Shown here one piece after another: positions 33,779-42,543 of a stretch of DNA of 46,646 nucleotides. Position 1 is the stretch's first letter. The number at the start of each line of letters is the position of its first letter. A program made the translations under genes and the position numbers. Under the pieces are notes generated by a model. It was not told the DNA's origin, made no database searches, and worked only from the letters and a program-made list of their open reading frames with translations. Source of the stretch: Flavonifractor avistercoris (GTDB lineage: Bacteria > Bacillota > Clostridia > Oscillospirales > Oscillospiraceae); NCBI GenBank assembly GCA_019119085.1, contig DWXT01000113.1, positions 1 through 46,646 on the forward strand, given 5' to 3'.

Positions 33779-35239
33779 ATGGAAGCCATACAAACCTTCT
33801 GGAGAAAGTGGGGGCCGTGGCTTTTGCTGGCCCTGCTGGCGGCCAGCCTGGTGCCCATCCTGCTGCTGGGCCGGTACGACTGGCCCTCCGCCGACGACTA
33901 TATCTACGCCTATCTGCCCCATGAGGCCCTGCTCCGGGGCGACGGCTTCTGGGGAGAGGTCTGGCACACCATGTGGGGGTACTACAAGAGCTGGCAGGGC
34001 ACCTTCACCGCCCTGGCCCTCATGGCCCTCACCCCCCTCACCTTCTCCGAGTACCTGTACTGGCTGACGCCGGTGGTGATGCTGGCCAGCCTGTGCACCG
34101 GCACCTTCAAGCTCACCGACACCCTGGTGCGCCGGGGGCTGGGCGGCACCTGGCGGCAGACCGTGTTTGTGGCCGTGCCCATCCTGCTGCTGTCCATCCA
34201 CTGCGCGCCCTTCCCCAAGGACACCTTCTACTGGTGGAACGGGGCGGTGTACTACACCTTCACCTACGGCATCATGCTGCTGCTCATCGAGCGCATGGCC
34301 GCCCTCAGGCTGGCACAGACCCGGGCCCAGGTGCTGTGGGCCGCCATCCCGGCGGTGCCCGCGGCCCTGCTGGTTGGGGGGAGCAACTACGTCTCCGCCC
34401 TGCTGGCCACGCTGATCTGCGGGCTGTTCCTGCTCTGGTTCCTGGTAAAAGAGCGGGACAAGCTCCTGCCCGCCCTGCCGGCGGTGCTGGCGCTGGCGGC
34501 GTGCTTTGCCGTCAGCTTCCTGGCCCCCGGAAACCAGGGCCGGCAGAGCACCATCGACGAGCCCATGAGCCCCGCGGGGGCCGTCCTCTGCTCCATCCTC
34601 AAGGCGGGGCAGGACTGCCTGGCGTGGCCCAGCGTGCCCATCCTGCTGGTGGGGCTGCTGATGATCCCGGTGGTGTGGGGGCTCACCGAACGGGTGAAGT
34701 TCTCCTTCCCCCTGCCCCTGGCGTTCTCGGTGTTCACCTTCCTCCTCTTCGCCGCCCAGAACGCCCCCCACTTCTACGCTGTCTCCACCTCCGGGCCGGA
34801 GCGGCTGCGCAGCATCGTGTTCTACTCCTTCTTCTGGCTGCTGCTGCTCAACCTGTGGTACTGGCTGGGGTGGCTGCGCCGGGCGGTGCTCCCCCGGCTG
34901 GCCGGCGGGGAGAAGCTCCTGCGCCGGGGCCGCGCCCTGGCGGCGGTGCCCCTGGCTCTGCTGCTCCTCACCGCCGTGGCCGGCTCCTGGCCCGGAGACC
35001 TCACCGGGGTGGAGGCCGCCCGCGCCCTGGCCGACGGCAGCGCCCGGAGCTACTGGGAGCAGCAGACAGACCGCCTGGAGGTGCTCCGGGATCCGGCGGT
35101 GGCGGACGTGTACCTGGAGCCCATCACCGTCCGACCGCCCCTGCTGGACAACGGGGACATCACAGCCGACCCGCTCGACTGGAAGAACAACGGGCTGCGG
35201 ATCTTCTACCACAAGAACAGCGTAGTGCTCATAGAATAA
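33779..35239 (+). CDS. Large multi-helix membrane protein (DUF6056-like?)
   Basis: The protein has 486 residues. The ATG at 33779 follows GAGGA. About 10-11 hydrophobic helices are visible, with an early outward loop LGRYDWPSADDYIYAYLPHEAL and later YKSWQGTFTALALM; the C-terminus after the last helix is a soluble segment ending KNNGLRIFYHKNSVVLIE. The shape recalls membrane glycosyltransferase or DUF6056 proteins, with an early Asp pair as in GT-C enzymes; this is recognition of pattern only. It sits between mreD and the PBP2 gene with tight spacing on both sides, so a role in envelope polymer synthesis is a reasonable inference. Confidence 0.8.
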   Translation: MEAIQTFWRKWGPWLLLALLAASLVPILLLGRYDWPSADDYIYAYLPHEALLRGDGFWGEVWHTMWGYYKSWQGTFTALALMALTPLTFSEYLYWLTPVVMLASLCTGTFKLTDTLVRRGLGGTWRQTVFVAVPILLLSIHCAPFPKDTFYWWNGAVYYTFTYGIMLLLIERMAALRLAQTRAQVLWAAIPAVPAALLVGGSNYVSALLATLICGLFLLWFLVKERDKLLPALPAVLALAACFAVSFLAPGNQGRQSTIDEPMSPAGAVLCSILKAGQDCLAWPSVPILLVGLLMIPVVWGLTERVKFSFPLPLAFSVFTFLLFAAQNAPHFYAVSTSGPERLRSIVFYSFFWLLLLNLWYWLGWLRRAVLPRLAGGEKLLRRGRALAAVPLALLLLTAVAGSWPGDLTGVEAARALADGSARSYWEQQTDRLEVLRDPAVADVYLEPITVRPPLLDNGDITADPLDWKNNGLRIFYHKNSVVLIE

Positions 35240-35251
35240 AAAGGAGGCCCC

Positions 35252-37444
35252 ATGGAGGGAAAGCAATTCAACCGGCGCACCCTGGCCGTGGCGGCGGTGC
35301 TGGCTGTGATGCTGGCGGTGTTCGTCGGCGTGCTCTACAACCTGCAGATCGTCCACGTGGAGGACTACCGGGCCATGTCGGTGGTGAAAATCGACAACCG
35401 GGTCACCGTGGAGGGCGCCCGGGGGGAGCTGCTGGACCGGTACGGCCGGGAGCTGGTGACCAACCGGGCGGTGTACCGCATCACCCTGAACACCCGGCTC
35501 ATGGGGGACGAGGCCGAGCGCAACCCCAACCTGATGGAGCTCATCAACATCTGCCGGGACAACGGCCTGTCCTGGTCGGACAGCCTGCCCATCTCCACCA
35601 CCGCCCCCTTCACCTACACCACCGACACCCCCTTGGCCTACGAGCTGGAGGGCGGCGGCGTGGCCTTCACCCGGCTGGGCCGCCTGCTCAACGCCCTGCC
35701 CCTGGGCGAAACGGTGAAGGCGTCCCTCAACCTGCCCGACACCCGGGACATTGAGGCGGCCAAGGATCTCACCGAGATCCCCGCCGGGCCCACGGCGGAG
35801 GAGCTCATTGCCGCCCTGCGCAATTATTTTGAGATCGACCCCGCCTGGTCTGACGAGGACGCCCGGGCCCTCATCGGCGTGCTCTACGAGGTCAACCTGC
35901 GCACCTATGAGATCAACCAGCAGGAGTATATCTTCGCCCAGGACGTGGACATCGACGTCATCTCCGCCATCAAGGAGCGGGGGCTCACCGGCGTGTCCGT
36001 GGACGCCACCACCGTCCGGGAGTACCAGACCAGCGCCGCCGCCCACCTGCTGGGCCGGGTGGGCTCCATCCAGAACACTACCTGGGACTATTACCGGGAG
36101 CTGGGCTACAGCATGAACGACAAGGTGGGCATCGACGGGGCGGAGAGCGCCTTCGAGTCCTACCTGCGGGGGGAGTCGGGCACCCTGGTGCAGGAGCTGG
36201 ACACCTCCGGCCGGGTGATCAGCGAGTACTGGTACACCAACTCCAAGACCGGCGAGACCGACGAGCCCCAGCCGGGGGACAACGTGATGCTCACCCTGGA
36301 TCTCCGCCTCCAGGAGAAGGTGGAGGAGATCCTGGCCAACACCATCGAAAACCTGGACTCCGAGGACACCCGGGGCGGCGCCGTGGTGGTGGAGAGCGTG
36401 GAGGACGGGGAGATCCTGGCCATGGCCTCCTACCCCACCTACGACCTGGCCACCATCTACAGCGACACCGCTCTCTATAACCAGCTGGCCAATGACACCG
36501 TCCTGACACCCTTGGTCAACCGGGCCACCAATGGACGGTACTCCCCCGGCTCCACCTTCAAGCCCCTGGTGGCCATCGCCGCCCTGGAGGAGGGGCTGGT
36601 CACCCCCACCGAGGAGATCCAGGACACCGGGCGGCTGGAGCTGCCCGAGGAGGAGCACTACCCCTACGGCGACTCCCACCCCCAGTGCTGGATCTACCGG
36701 CAGTACGGGGGCAACCACGGGTGGGAGAACCTGGCCGAGGCCCTGCGGGACTCCTGCAACATCTACTTCTATACCCTGGGCCACCGGCTGGGCATCGACA
36801 AAATCGACGAGTACGCCGCCGCCTTCGGCCTGGGGGAGGCCACCGGGTTTGAGCTGTCCGAGTCGGCCGGCCTGGTGGCCGGCCCCGCCACCAGCGAGGC
36901 CCTGAACCAGACCTGGTACGGCGGCGAGGTGCTCAACGCCGCCATCGGCCAGGGCAACACCCTGGTCACCCCCCTCCAGCTGGCCAACTACATGGCCACC
37001 CTCCTCAACGGCGGCGACCACCTGGTGCCCCACCTGCTCAAGACCGTCAAGTCCAGCGACTACTCCGAGACGGTGTACGAGCAGGAGCGGGAGGTGCGCA
37101 ACAGCCTGGAGCTGGATCCGGCCAACGTGGACGCCGTCAAGCAGGGCATGTGGGCCGTGGCCAACGACCCGGAGAGCACCGTGGATCAGTACCTCAGCAA
37201 TCTGGCGGTGGAGGTGGGCGCCAAGACCGGCTCCGCCCAGGTGGGTTCCGCCGAGCGGGAGGCCAACGCCATCTTCACCCTCTTCGCCCCCTACGACGAC
37301 CCGGAGATCGTCATCTCCATCGTGGTGGAGGGCGGCGCCTCCGGCGGCAACCTGGCACAGGCCGCCGGAGAGATCGTCAACTACTATTTCAGCGCGGAGC
37401 ACACGGTGGAATCGGTGGACGCCGAGAACACCCTGCTCCGCTGA
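35252..37444 (+). CDS. mrdA: Penicillin-binding protein 2, elongation transpeptidase
   Basis: This is a 730-residue class B PBP: one N-terminal membrane helix (about 10-30), a pedestal domain beginning around 45 (KIDNRVTVEGARGELLDRYG), and a transpeptidase domain with S434-T-F-K437, S501-C-N503 and K658-T-G660. It cross-links peptidoglycan during side-wall growth with the RodA, MreC and MreD proteins. AGGAGG precedes the ATG. The gene follows the multi-helix protein by 12 bases. A spore-type PBP (SpoVD/FtsI) is less likely because there is no PASTA domain and the mre genes are adjacent. Confidence 0.93.
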   Translation: MEGKQFNRRTLAVAAVLAVMLAVFVGVLYNLQIVHVEDYRAMSVVKIDNRVTVEGARGELLDRYGRELVTNRAVYRITLNTRLMGDEAERNPNLMELINICRDNGLSWSDSLPISTTAPFTYTTDTPLAYELEGGGVAFTRLGRLLNALPLGETVKASLNLPDTRDIEAAKDLTEIPAGPTAEELIAALRNYFEIDPAWSDEDARALIGVLYEVNLRTYEINQQEYIFAQDVDIDVISAIKERGLTGVSVDATTVREYQTSAAAHLLGRVGSIQNTTWDYYRELGYSMNDKVGIDGAESAFESYLRGESGTLVQELDTSGRVISEYWYTNSKTGETDEPQPGDNVMLTLDLRLQEKVEEILANTIENLDSEDTRGGAVVVESVEDGEILAMASYPTYDLATIYSDTALYNQLANDTVLTPLVNRATNGRYSPGSTFKPLVAIAALEEGLVTPTEEIQDTGRLELPEEEHYPYGDSHPQCWIYRQYGGNHGWENLAEALRDSCNIYFYTLGHRLGIDKIDEYAAAFGLGEATGFELSESAGLVAGPATSEALNQTWYGGEVLNAAIGQGNTLVTPLQLANYMATLLNGGDHLVPHLLKTVKSSDYSETVYEQEREVRNSLELDPANVDAVKQGMWAVANDPESTVDQYLSNLAVEVGAKTGSAQVGSAEREANAIFTLFAPYDDPEIVISIVVEGGASGGNLAQAAGEIVNYYFSAEHTVESVDAENTLLR

Positions 37445-37459
37445 AGGGAGCCCTTTGTT

Positions 37460-39304
37460 GTGTGTGATGCCCAGACCTTTGACAGCCGGGATACCCGGTA
37501 CAAGCAGCCCTACGGCGCCGTCCCCTCCGGAACGGTGGTTCAGCTGACCCTCCGCCCGCCCCGGAGCGGGGGGTTCTCCAAGGGCGTCCTGATCGCCTAC
37601 TTTGAGCACCGGCAGGAGGAGCGGCATGAGCAGCCCATGACCTGGGCCGGCCTGGACGGCGACCGGGACGTGTTCCAGACGGCGCTGGACACCGGGGACT
37701 ATGTGGGCCTTGTCTGGTACTCCTTCCGGCTGGAGGGGCTGGACGGCCGGCAGGAGGAGCTGGGGCCCTACCAGCTCACCGTCTACGACGGGGCGGAGGA
37801 TGTGCCGGAGTGGTTCGGGGAGGGGGTCACCTACCAGATCTTCCCCGACCGCTTCCGCCGCACCCGGGTGCCCGACCCCACCGGCATGGTGGGGGGGCGC
37901 AGCGTCCACACCGGCTGGGACGAGGAGCCGGAGTACCGCCCCGACCAAAACGGCGAGGTGCGCAACCGGGACTTCTTCGGCGGCAGCCTGGCCGGCGTGC
38001 TGGAGAAGCTGCCCTACCTGCGGGGCCTGGGGGTGGACACCCTCTACTTCTGCCCCGTGTTCGAGGCGCCGGAGAACCACCGCTACGGCACCGGCGACTA
38101 TGAGAAGATCGACCCCATGCTGGGCACCGAGGCCGACTTCAGGGCCCTGTGCGACGCCGCCCACCAGCTGGGCATGCGGGTGATGCTGGACGGCGTGTTC
38201 AACCACCAGGCCTTTGTCAGCCGGTACTTCAACGGCGACGGCTCCTACCAGAGCGTGGGCGCCGCCCAGTCCCAGGACAGCCCCTACTACCCCTGGTACC
38301 ACTTCTCCCACTGGCCCGACCACTACGACTCCTGGTGGGGCATCTACTCCCTGCCCGCCGTGGACGAGAGCCAGCCCACCTACCGGGACTTCATCTTCGC
38401 CGGGGAGAACAGCATCATCCGCCGCTGGCTGAACGCCGGGGCGGACGGCTGGCGGCTGGACGTGGCCGACGAGCTGCCCGACGACTTCGTCCACGGCATC
38501 CATGCGGCCGCCCGGCAGGCCAAGCCAGACGCGGTGGTCATCGGTGAGGTGTGGGAGGACGGCTCCAACAAGATCGCCTACGGCGTGCGCCGCAGGCACA
38601 TCCTGGGCGGCCACTGCGACGGGCTGATGAACTACCCCTTCCGCAACGCCCTGCTCTCCTTCCTGCTGGGGGACGACGCCTTCCACTTCAAGCAGGCCAT
38701 GGAGACCATCCGGGAGAACTATCCCCCCTTCGCCTGGCGCTCCGCCATGAACTTCCTGGGCACCCACGACACCCCCCGCATCCTCACCCTGCTGGGGGTG
38801 GGGGGCGACGGCAAGGATCACTCCAAGGACTGGCGGGCCGCCTTCCGCATGAGCGACGAGCAGTACCAGCGGGGCAGGGCCCGGCTCAGGCTGGGGGCCC
38901 TGGTGCTCTTCGCCTTCCCCGGCTCCCCCACCATCTATTACGGGGACGAGGCCGGGCTGGAGGGCTTTGAGGATCCCTTCAACCGCCGCACCTTCCCCTG
39001 GGGCCGGGAGGACGAGGAGCTGCTGGCCTGGTACCGAGCCCTGGGGGCCGCCCGGGGACAGCTGGAGGCCCTGCGCCGGGGGGAGCTGACCTGGCTCCAC
39101 ACCCGGGGCAGGGTGCTGGCCTTCCTGCGGGGCGAGGGGGAGCGCGCCGTGCTGGCCGCCGTCAACGCCGGCGACAGGCCGGAGGCCATCACTCTGCCCT
39201 GGCCCGCCCGGGACTGGATGACCGGCGGGGAGCTGCCCGCCGGTGCCTGTGAGCTGCCCCCCATGACCGGCTGGCTGCTCACCCCGCGGAAACCGGAGGG
39301 CTGA
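37460..39304 (+). CDS. Glycoside hydrolase family 13 alpha-glucosidase/pullulanase
   Basis: The protein has 614 residues. GTG start; GGGAG lies 10 bases upstream. An N-terminal beta domain (about 1-115) is followed by a TIM barrel opening EGVTYQIFPDRF. Catalytic residues: nucleophile D334 in GWRLDVADEL, acid/base E363 in VIGEVWED, and D437 in LGTHDT; MLDGVFNH is also present. The layout matches neopullulanase / cyclomaltodextrinase-type enzymes acting on short alpha-glucans. It has no signal peptide, so it is probably cytoplasmic. It follows the PBP2 gene by 15 bases, an unusual partner for the mre operon. Confidence 0.9.
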   Translation: MCDAQTFDSRDTRYKQPYGAVPSGTVVQLTLRPPRSGGFSKGVLIAYFEHRQEERHEQPMTWAGLDGDRDVFQTALDTGDYVGLVWYSFRLEGLDGRQEELGPYQLTVYDGAEDVPEWFGEGVTYQIFPDRFRRTRVPDPTGMVGGRSVHTGWDEEPEYRPDQNGEVRNRDFFGGSLAGVLEKLPYLRGLGVDTLYFCPVFEAPENHRYGTGDYEKIDPMLGTEADFRALCDAAHQLGMRVMLDGVFNHQAFVSRYFNGDGSYQSVGAAQSQDSPYYPWYHFSHWPDHYDSWWGIYSLPAVDESQPTYRDFIFAGENSIIRRWLNAGADGWRLDVADELPDDFVHGIHAAARQAKPDAVVIGEVWEDGSNKIAYGVRRRHILGGHCDGLMNYPFRNALLSFLLGDDAFHFKQAMETIRENYPPFAWRSAMNFLGTHDTPRILTLLGVGGDGKDHSKDWRAAFRMSDEQYQRGRARLRLGALVLFAFPGSPTIYYGDEAGLEGFEDPFNRRTFPWGREDEELLAWYRALGAARGQLEALRRGELTWLHTRGRVLAFLRGEGERAVLAAVNAGDRPEAITLPWPARDWMTGGELPAGACELPPMTGWLLTPRKPEG

Positions 39305-39306
39305 GG

Positions 39307-40215
39307 ATGGAGCGGCCCCTGATCAGCGTCATTATACCGGTATATAACGTGGCCCCTTATCTGGAGCGGTGCCTGGACAGCGTGGCCGCCCAGACCTGGG
39401 AGAACCTGGAGGTATGGCTGGTGGACGACGGCTCCACCGACGGCAGCCTGGCGCTGTGTGAGGCCCGGGCGGAGCAGGATTCCCGCTTCCGGGTGCTCCG
39501 GCAGGCCAACGCCGGGGTGTCCGCCGCCCGGAACCGGGGCATGGATCACGCGGCCGGGCAGTACCTCCAGTTCGTGGACGGGGACGACTTCCTCCCCCCC
39601 GACGCCACCGAGAACCTGGCGCGCACCGCCGCCGCCACCGGCGCCGACCTGGTGGTGGGCCGCTTCTGGCGGGTGGCGGGCGGCCGGGCCGCCGTCCGGG
39701 GCCACATCCGGGAGGCGCGGGTGCTCACCCGGCAGGATTACGCCGAGGAGATGCTCAAGGCCCCGGCCAACTTCTACTACGGCGTGCTGTGGAACAAGCT
39801 CTACCGCCGCTCCATTGTGGAGGCCGGGCACCTGCGCTGCGACACCGGCGTCAGCTGGTGCGAGGACTTCCTGTTCAACCTGGAGTACCTGCGCCGGGCC
39901 CGCCTCATCGCCGCCTGCGCCCGGCCGGTGTACTGCTACGTGAAGCGGCCGGGCAGCCTGGTGGCCACCCAGGCCACCCCCGCCCGCACCGTGGAGATGA
40001 AGCGCACCGTCTTTGCCGCCTACAAACAGCTCTACCAGGCCCTGGATCTCTACGAGGAGAAGAAGCTCCAGGTCTACGGCTACCTGATCTCCGCCGCCCG
40101 GGACGGGGGGAGCGTCTCCCTCCGCCGCCCCCGCCGGCGGCGGCAGCGGAAACTTAAGGAATCCTTTATGTCCCGTTCACAGTCCGTTCACCAACGGCTC
40201 CAGAAAGAGGAGTAG
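39307..40215 (+). CDS. Family 2 glycosyltransferase
   Basis: The protein has 302 residues. The GT-A fold begins ISVIIPVYNVAPYLERCLDS. VDDGSTDGS binds the nucleotide, QANAGVSAARNRGMDHA and the DGDD motif (about 95-98) follow. The C-terminus is very basic (RRPRRRRQRKLK), suggesting contact with membrane lipids, though no membrane helix is obvious. It transfers a sugar to an envelope polysaccharide, glycolipid or protein; the acceptor is unknown. It starts 2 bases after the GH13 stop and is the last gene before a strong terminator. Confidence 0.92.
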   Translation: MERPLISVIIPVYNVAPYLERCLDSVAAQTWENLEVWLVDDGSTDGSLALCEARAEQDSRFRVLRQANAGVSAARNRGMDHAAGQYLQFVDGDDFLPPDATENLARTAAATGADLVVGRFWRVAGGRAAVRGHIREARVLTRQDYAEEMLKAPANFYYGVLWNKLYRRSIVEAGHLRCDTGVSWCEDFLFNLEYLRRARLIAACARPVYCYVKRPGSLVATQATPARTVEMKRTVFAAYKQLYQALDLYEEKKLQVYGYLISAARDGGSVSLRRPRRRRQRKLKESFMSRSQSVHQRLQKEE

Positions 40216-40291
40216 GATCAAAAGCGTCAGGAAGAAGTGCTTGCAGACACAACTCCTCACATCTCTCAAACCTCTCTCTATCCACACACAC

Positions 40292-40337
40292 AACAGGAAT
40301 GGCCCGCCGAACGGCGGGCTGTTCCTGTTTTTGTTTT
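40292..40337 (+). terminator. Terminator of the maf-mre-PBP2-GT2 operon
   Basis: Two stacked stems (40292-40299 with 40322-40329, and 40302-40308 with 40313-40319) are followed by TTTTGTTTTTTT. Confidence 0.9.
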
Positions 40338-40460
40338 TTTGCCCCAGGGGAGACGCGGACATGCCACTTTTGCCGCCGTCTCCCGATCCCATAGAGGGGC
40401 CCGGAGGAGAGGAGGGGGCGCCGGAACAGGGCGGCGGGCCGCCGCCGTGGAGGGACATGC

Positions 40461-40721
40461 TTGGCGAGGTTACAGGAGTTGGCAGAGGACTACATGGACG
40501 CGGCGGTGCGTCTGCGGGCGGCTCTGGACGAGGTGCGCGCCGCCATGGAGGACGAGGGGGCGGATCGGAGGGCGCTGGAGCAGCGGGCCAGATTGCTGGA
40601 GGGGATGCTGCGGGAGATGCGGGAGCTGCGCCGGCTCACCCAGGGGTATTACACCCGGCCCAGGGACGGAACATACACCGCCGCGTTCTGGTACGCGCCC
40701 CGGCGGGACAGCCTTGATTGA
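40461..40721 (+). CDS. Short coiled-coil protein, possibly frameshifted at its start
   Basis: The 86-residue frame has TTG as the only start, with GGAGGGA 8 bases upstream. It is helical and charged (AAVRLRAALDEVRAAMEDE, LEQRARLLEGMLREMRELRRL), ending YYTRPRDGTYTAAFWYAPRR. A different frame opens at ATG 40361 and runs through a P, G and E-rich stretch to WRDML at 40446-40460; removing one T in CTTGGCG at 40459-40465 would join it to this frame as WRDMLARLQEL. So either a longer gene has been frameshifted or the short one is native. Small proteins of this sort precede phage tail and lysis modules. Function unknown. Confidence 0.6.
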   Translation: MARLQELAEDYMDAAVRLRAALDEVRAAMEDEGADRRALEQRARLLEGMLREMRELRRLTQGYYTRPRDGTYTAAFWYAPRRDSLD

Positions 40722-40733
40722 GGGGGTGACGGC

Positions 40734-41846
40734 ATGTCGGAGGCCCGGGAGGTGCGGGCGCGTGCCAGGGAGCTGCGGGAACAGCGGGGGGCGCTGGAGG
40801 CGCGGCTGGCCGCCGGGGAGGGGGACGCCCGGGCCCTGCGGCTGGAGCTGGCCCGGCTGAAGGAGGAGCTGGCGGACTGCGCCCACCGGCTGAAGGAGCT
40901 GGAGCCCCGCCACCGGGTGAGCCATGGCACCACCTGGGCGGGGGTGGACGGCTGGAAGTGGGACAGGCTCCAATACCAGACCTGGGCGGAGCTGGAGGGC
41001 GCGGAGGAGCCGGAGGGCCCCACCCGGCACGACAGGATGCGCCTGGCGGCCAGGACGGCCCGGGAGCGGGCCGTGACGGAGAAGCAGGGGGAATACCTCT
41101 CCCAGGTAGAGAAGGGACGCAGCGCGGCCCAGGCGGCCCGGGAGGCGGGGCGGGATCCCTCCGCCGTGGCGCGCACGGTGCGGAGAGGAAAGGCCAGAAT
41201 CGCCCGGGATGCCAAGGCCCTGTTTGCCATCCTGGAGGCCCAGGAGAGGCCGGGGCCCCTGGTGCTTGACCTGGCGGAGCCGGCGGTGCTGGGGGCGGTG
41301 CTCTCCCTGCTGACGCCCCGGCAGCAGCTGTACCTCTATCTCTACTACGGGGAGTGGCTGAGCCTGCGGGAGATCGGGAGGCTGCTGCGGGTGGATCACG
41401 CCTCGGTGCTCCGCTCCATCCGGTGCGCGCTGGAGCGGCTGGAGGCCGTCACCCTGGGCACCGGCGTGGAGGTGCGGGGCCTGGAGGCCCTGGAGGAGGC
41501 ACTGGTGGCCCACTTCCACGCTCTGGAGCCGGAGGAGGAGGCCCCGCCCCGGCCCAAGGCCCCGGCGGCCGCCGCCCAGCCCCGCAAGCCCATGCCGGCC
41601 CACCCCCTGCGGGCGCTGGTGCTCCGCCTGGTGCGGGACGGGGAGGCGCGCACCGCCCGGCTGGGGGACAGCCTGGCCCGGACGGAGGGGCCCCGGTGGG
41701 GCTCGGGGAGGCTGCTGTCCGCCCTGGAGGAGTGGGTGGAGCAGGCGCCCGGCCGGGGCCGGGAAAAAGAGAGCAGGCGGCAGAAGCTGGGCCGCCTGCT
41801 GGTGAAGATTCTGCGGAAAATCAGGGAGGAGTTGATCGGATGCTGA
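40734..41846 (+). CDS. Sigma region 4-like DNA-binding protein
   Basis: The protein has 370 residues. The N-terminal coiled coil (about 1-62) is rich in R, E and L. A WAGVDGWKWDRLQYQTWAELEG linker follows. One helix-turn-helix-like part lies near 120-145 (GRSAAQAAREAGRDPSAVARTV). A clear sigma region 4-like domain is at about 183-232: LLTPRQQLYLYLYYGEWLSLREIGRLLRVDHASVLRSI. The C-terminal third is rich in A, P and R. It has no region 2, so it is not a full sigma factor; a late-gene activator of phage type is plausible. GGGGGTGAC precedes the ATG. The next gene overlaps its stop by 7 bases. Confidence 0.7.
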   Translation: MSEAREVRARARELREQRGALEARLAAGEGDARALRLELARLKEELADCAHRLKELEPRHRVSHGTTWAGVDGWKWDRLQYQTWAELEGAEEPEGPTRHDRMRLAARTARERAVTEKQGEYLSQVEKGRSAAQAAREAGRDPSAVARTVRRGKARIARDAKALFAILEAQERPGPLVLDLAEPAVLGAVLSLLTPRQQLYLYLYYGEWLSLREIGRLLRVDHASVLRSIRCALERLEAVTLGTGVEVRGLEALEEALVAHFHALEPEEEAPPRPKAPAAAAQPRKPMPAHPLRALVLRLVRDGEARTARLGDSLARTEGPRWGSGRLLSALEEWVEQAPGRGREKESRRQKLGRLLVKILRKIREELIGC

Positions 41847-42121
41847 CCATCATCGAGATTGCGGCCAGAGAGGACGGCGGCCACGGCCTGGAGAGCCAGA
41901 GCCACCGCACCGAGTGCTGGATGGAGGGGTGGATCGCTGTGCCGGAGGAGCTGGTGGACACCGCCTGGGCCTGCCGGGGCTACTGTGATCTGACCATCCA
42001 GGACGGGGTGCTCACCGGTATCACGCCCAAGGATCCGCCCCCGCTGCCCGAGCCCGAGCCCACAGCGGAGGAGCGGCTGAACGACATCGAGGAAGCGATT
42101 CAGAGGGGGTTGTCACTGTGA
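41840..42121 (+). CDS. Small phage-tail-type protein
   Basis: The protein has 93 residues, beginning LTIIEIAAREDGGHGLESQSHR. A central WIAVPEELVDTAWACRGYCDLTI segment is followed by ITPKDPPPLPEPEPTAEERLNDIEEAI, a proline-acidic linker and a short helix. This pattern (a value-reporting domain followed by a P/E linker and helix) is common in small proteins encoded next to phage tail fibre and XkdX-like genes. GGAG lies upstream, overlapping the preceding gene. Its stop overlaps the GTG of the next gene. Exact function unknown. Confidence 0.7.
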   Translation: MLTIIEIAAREDGGHGLESQSHRTECWMEGWIAVPEELVDTAWACRGYCDLTIQDGVLTGITPKDPPPLPEPEPTAEERLNDIEEAIQRGLSL

Positions 42122-42543
42122 ACGTATACGACGCGCTGGCATCGGCCATCTATGTGGCCCGGCAGAACCTGACCGGGGCGGCCATCGACACCGACGACAA
42201 GCGGCTGCGGGCCTCGGGGCTGTATGAAGATTGGGCGGAGGGGGCCTACACCGTGGGCGACATCCGCAACGCCAAGGGGCAGACCTGGGAGTGCTTCCAG
42301 GCCCACGACACGGCCACCTATCCCGACATCAACCCGGAGAACGCCGCCTGGTTCACCTTCTGGCGGCCCCTCCACGGCACCACGCCGGAGACCGCCCGGC
42401 CCTTCGTGCCGGTACAGGGCGCCCACGACATGTACCGGACGGGGGAGTACATGGTCTACACCGACGGCAAGACCTACAGGTGCCTGAGCGACACCAATTT
42501 CTCCCCCGAGGACTACCCCCAGGCGTGGGAGGCCGCGGCATGA
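42118..42543 (+). CDS. Carbohydrate-binding, tail-associated protein
   Basis: The protein has 141 residues. GTG start overlapping the previous stop. After a helical N-terminus, two modules resemble chitin-binding CBM5/12 repeats: AYTVGDIRNAKGQTWECFQAHDT with AWFTFWRPL, then MYRTGEYMVYTDGKTYRCLSDTNFSPEDYPQAWE. Such modules occur at the tips of phage tails and in cell-wall-binding proteins, where they attach the particle or enzyme to glycans. The stop overlaps the ATG of the endolysin (ATGA). Confidence 0.78.
   Translation: MNVYDALASAIYVARQNLTGAAIDTDDKRLRASGLYEDWAEGAYTVGDIRNAKGQTWECFQAHDTATYPDINPENAAWFTFWRPLHGTTPETARPFVPVQGAHDMYRTGEYMVYTDGKTYRCLSDTNFSPEDYPQAWEAAA

Noticed and set aside
33329..39100. 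An open frame of more than 1,900 codons on the minus strand opposite the mre-PBP2-GH13 genes
   Set aside because: It is a by-product of the GC-rich third positions of the plus-strand genes. Its translation is low-complexity (G, H, V, L and Q-rich) with no ribosome site or motif, while the plus-strand genes have full family motifs.
40734..41846. Calling the 370-residue regulator a complete sigma factor
   Set aside because: Only a region 4-like helix-turn-helix is visible. No region 2 promoter-melting segment was found, so it is described as sigma-like only.
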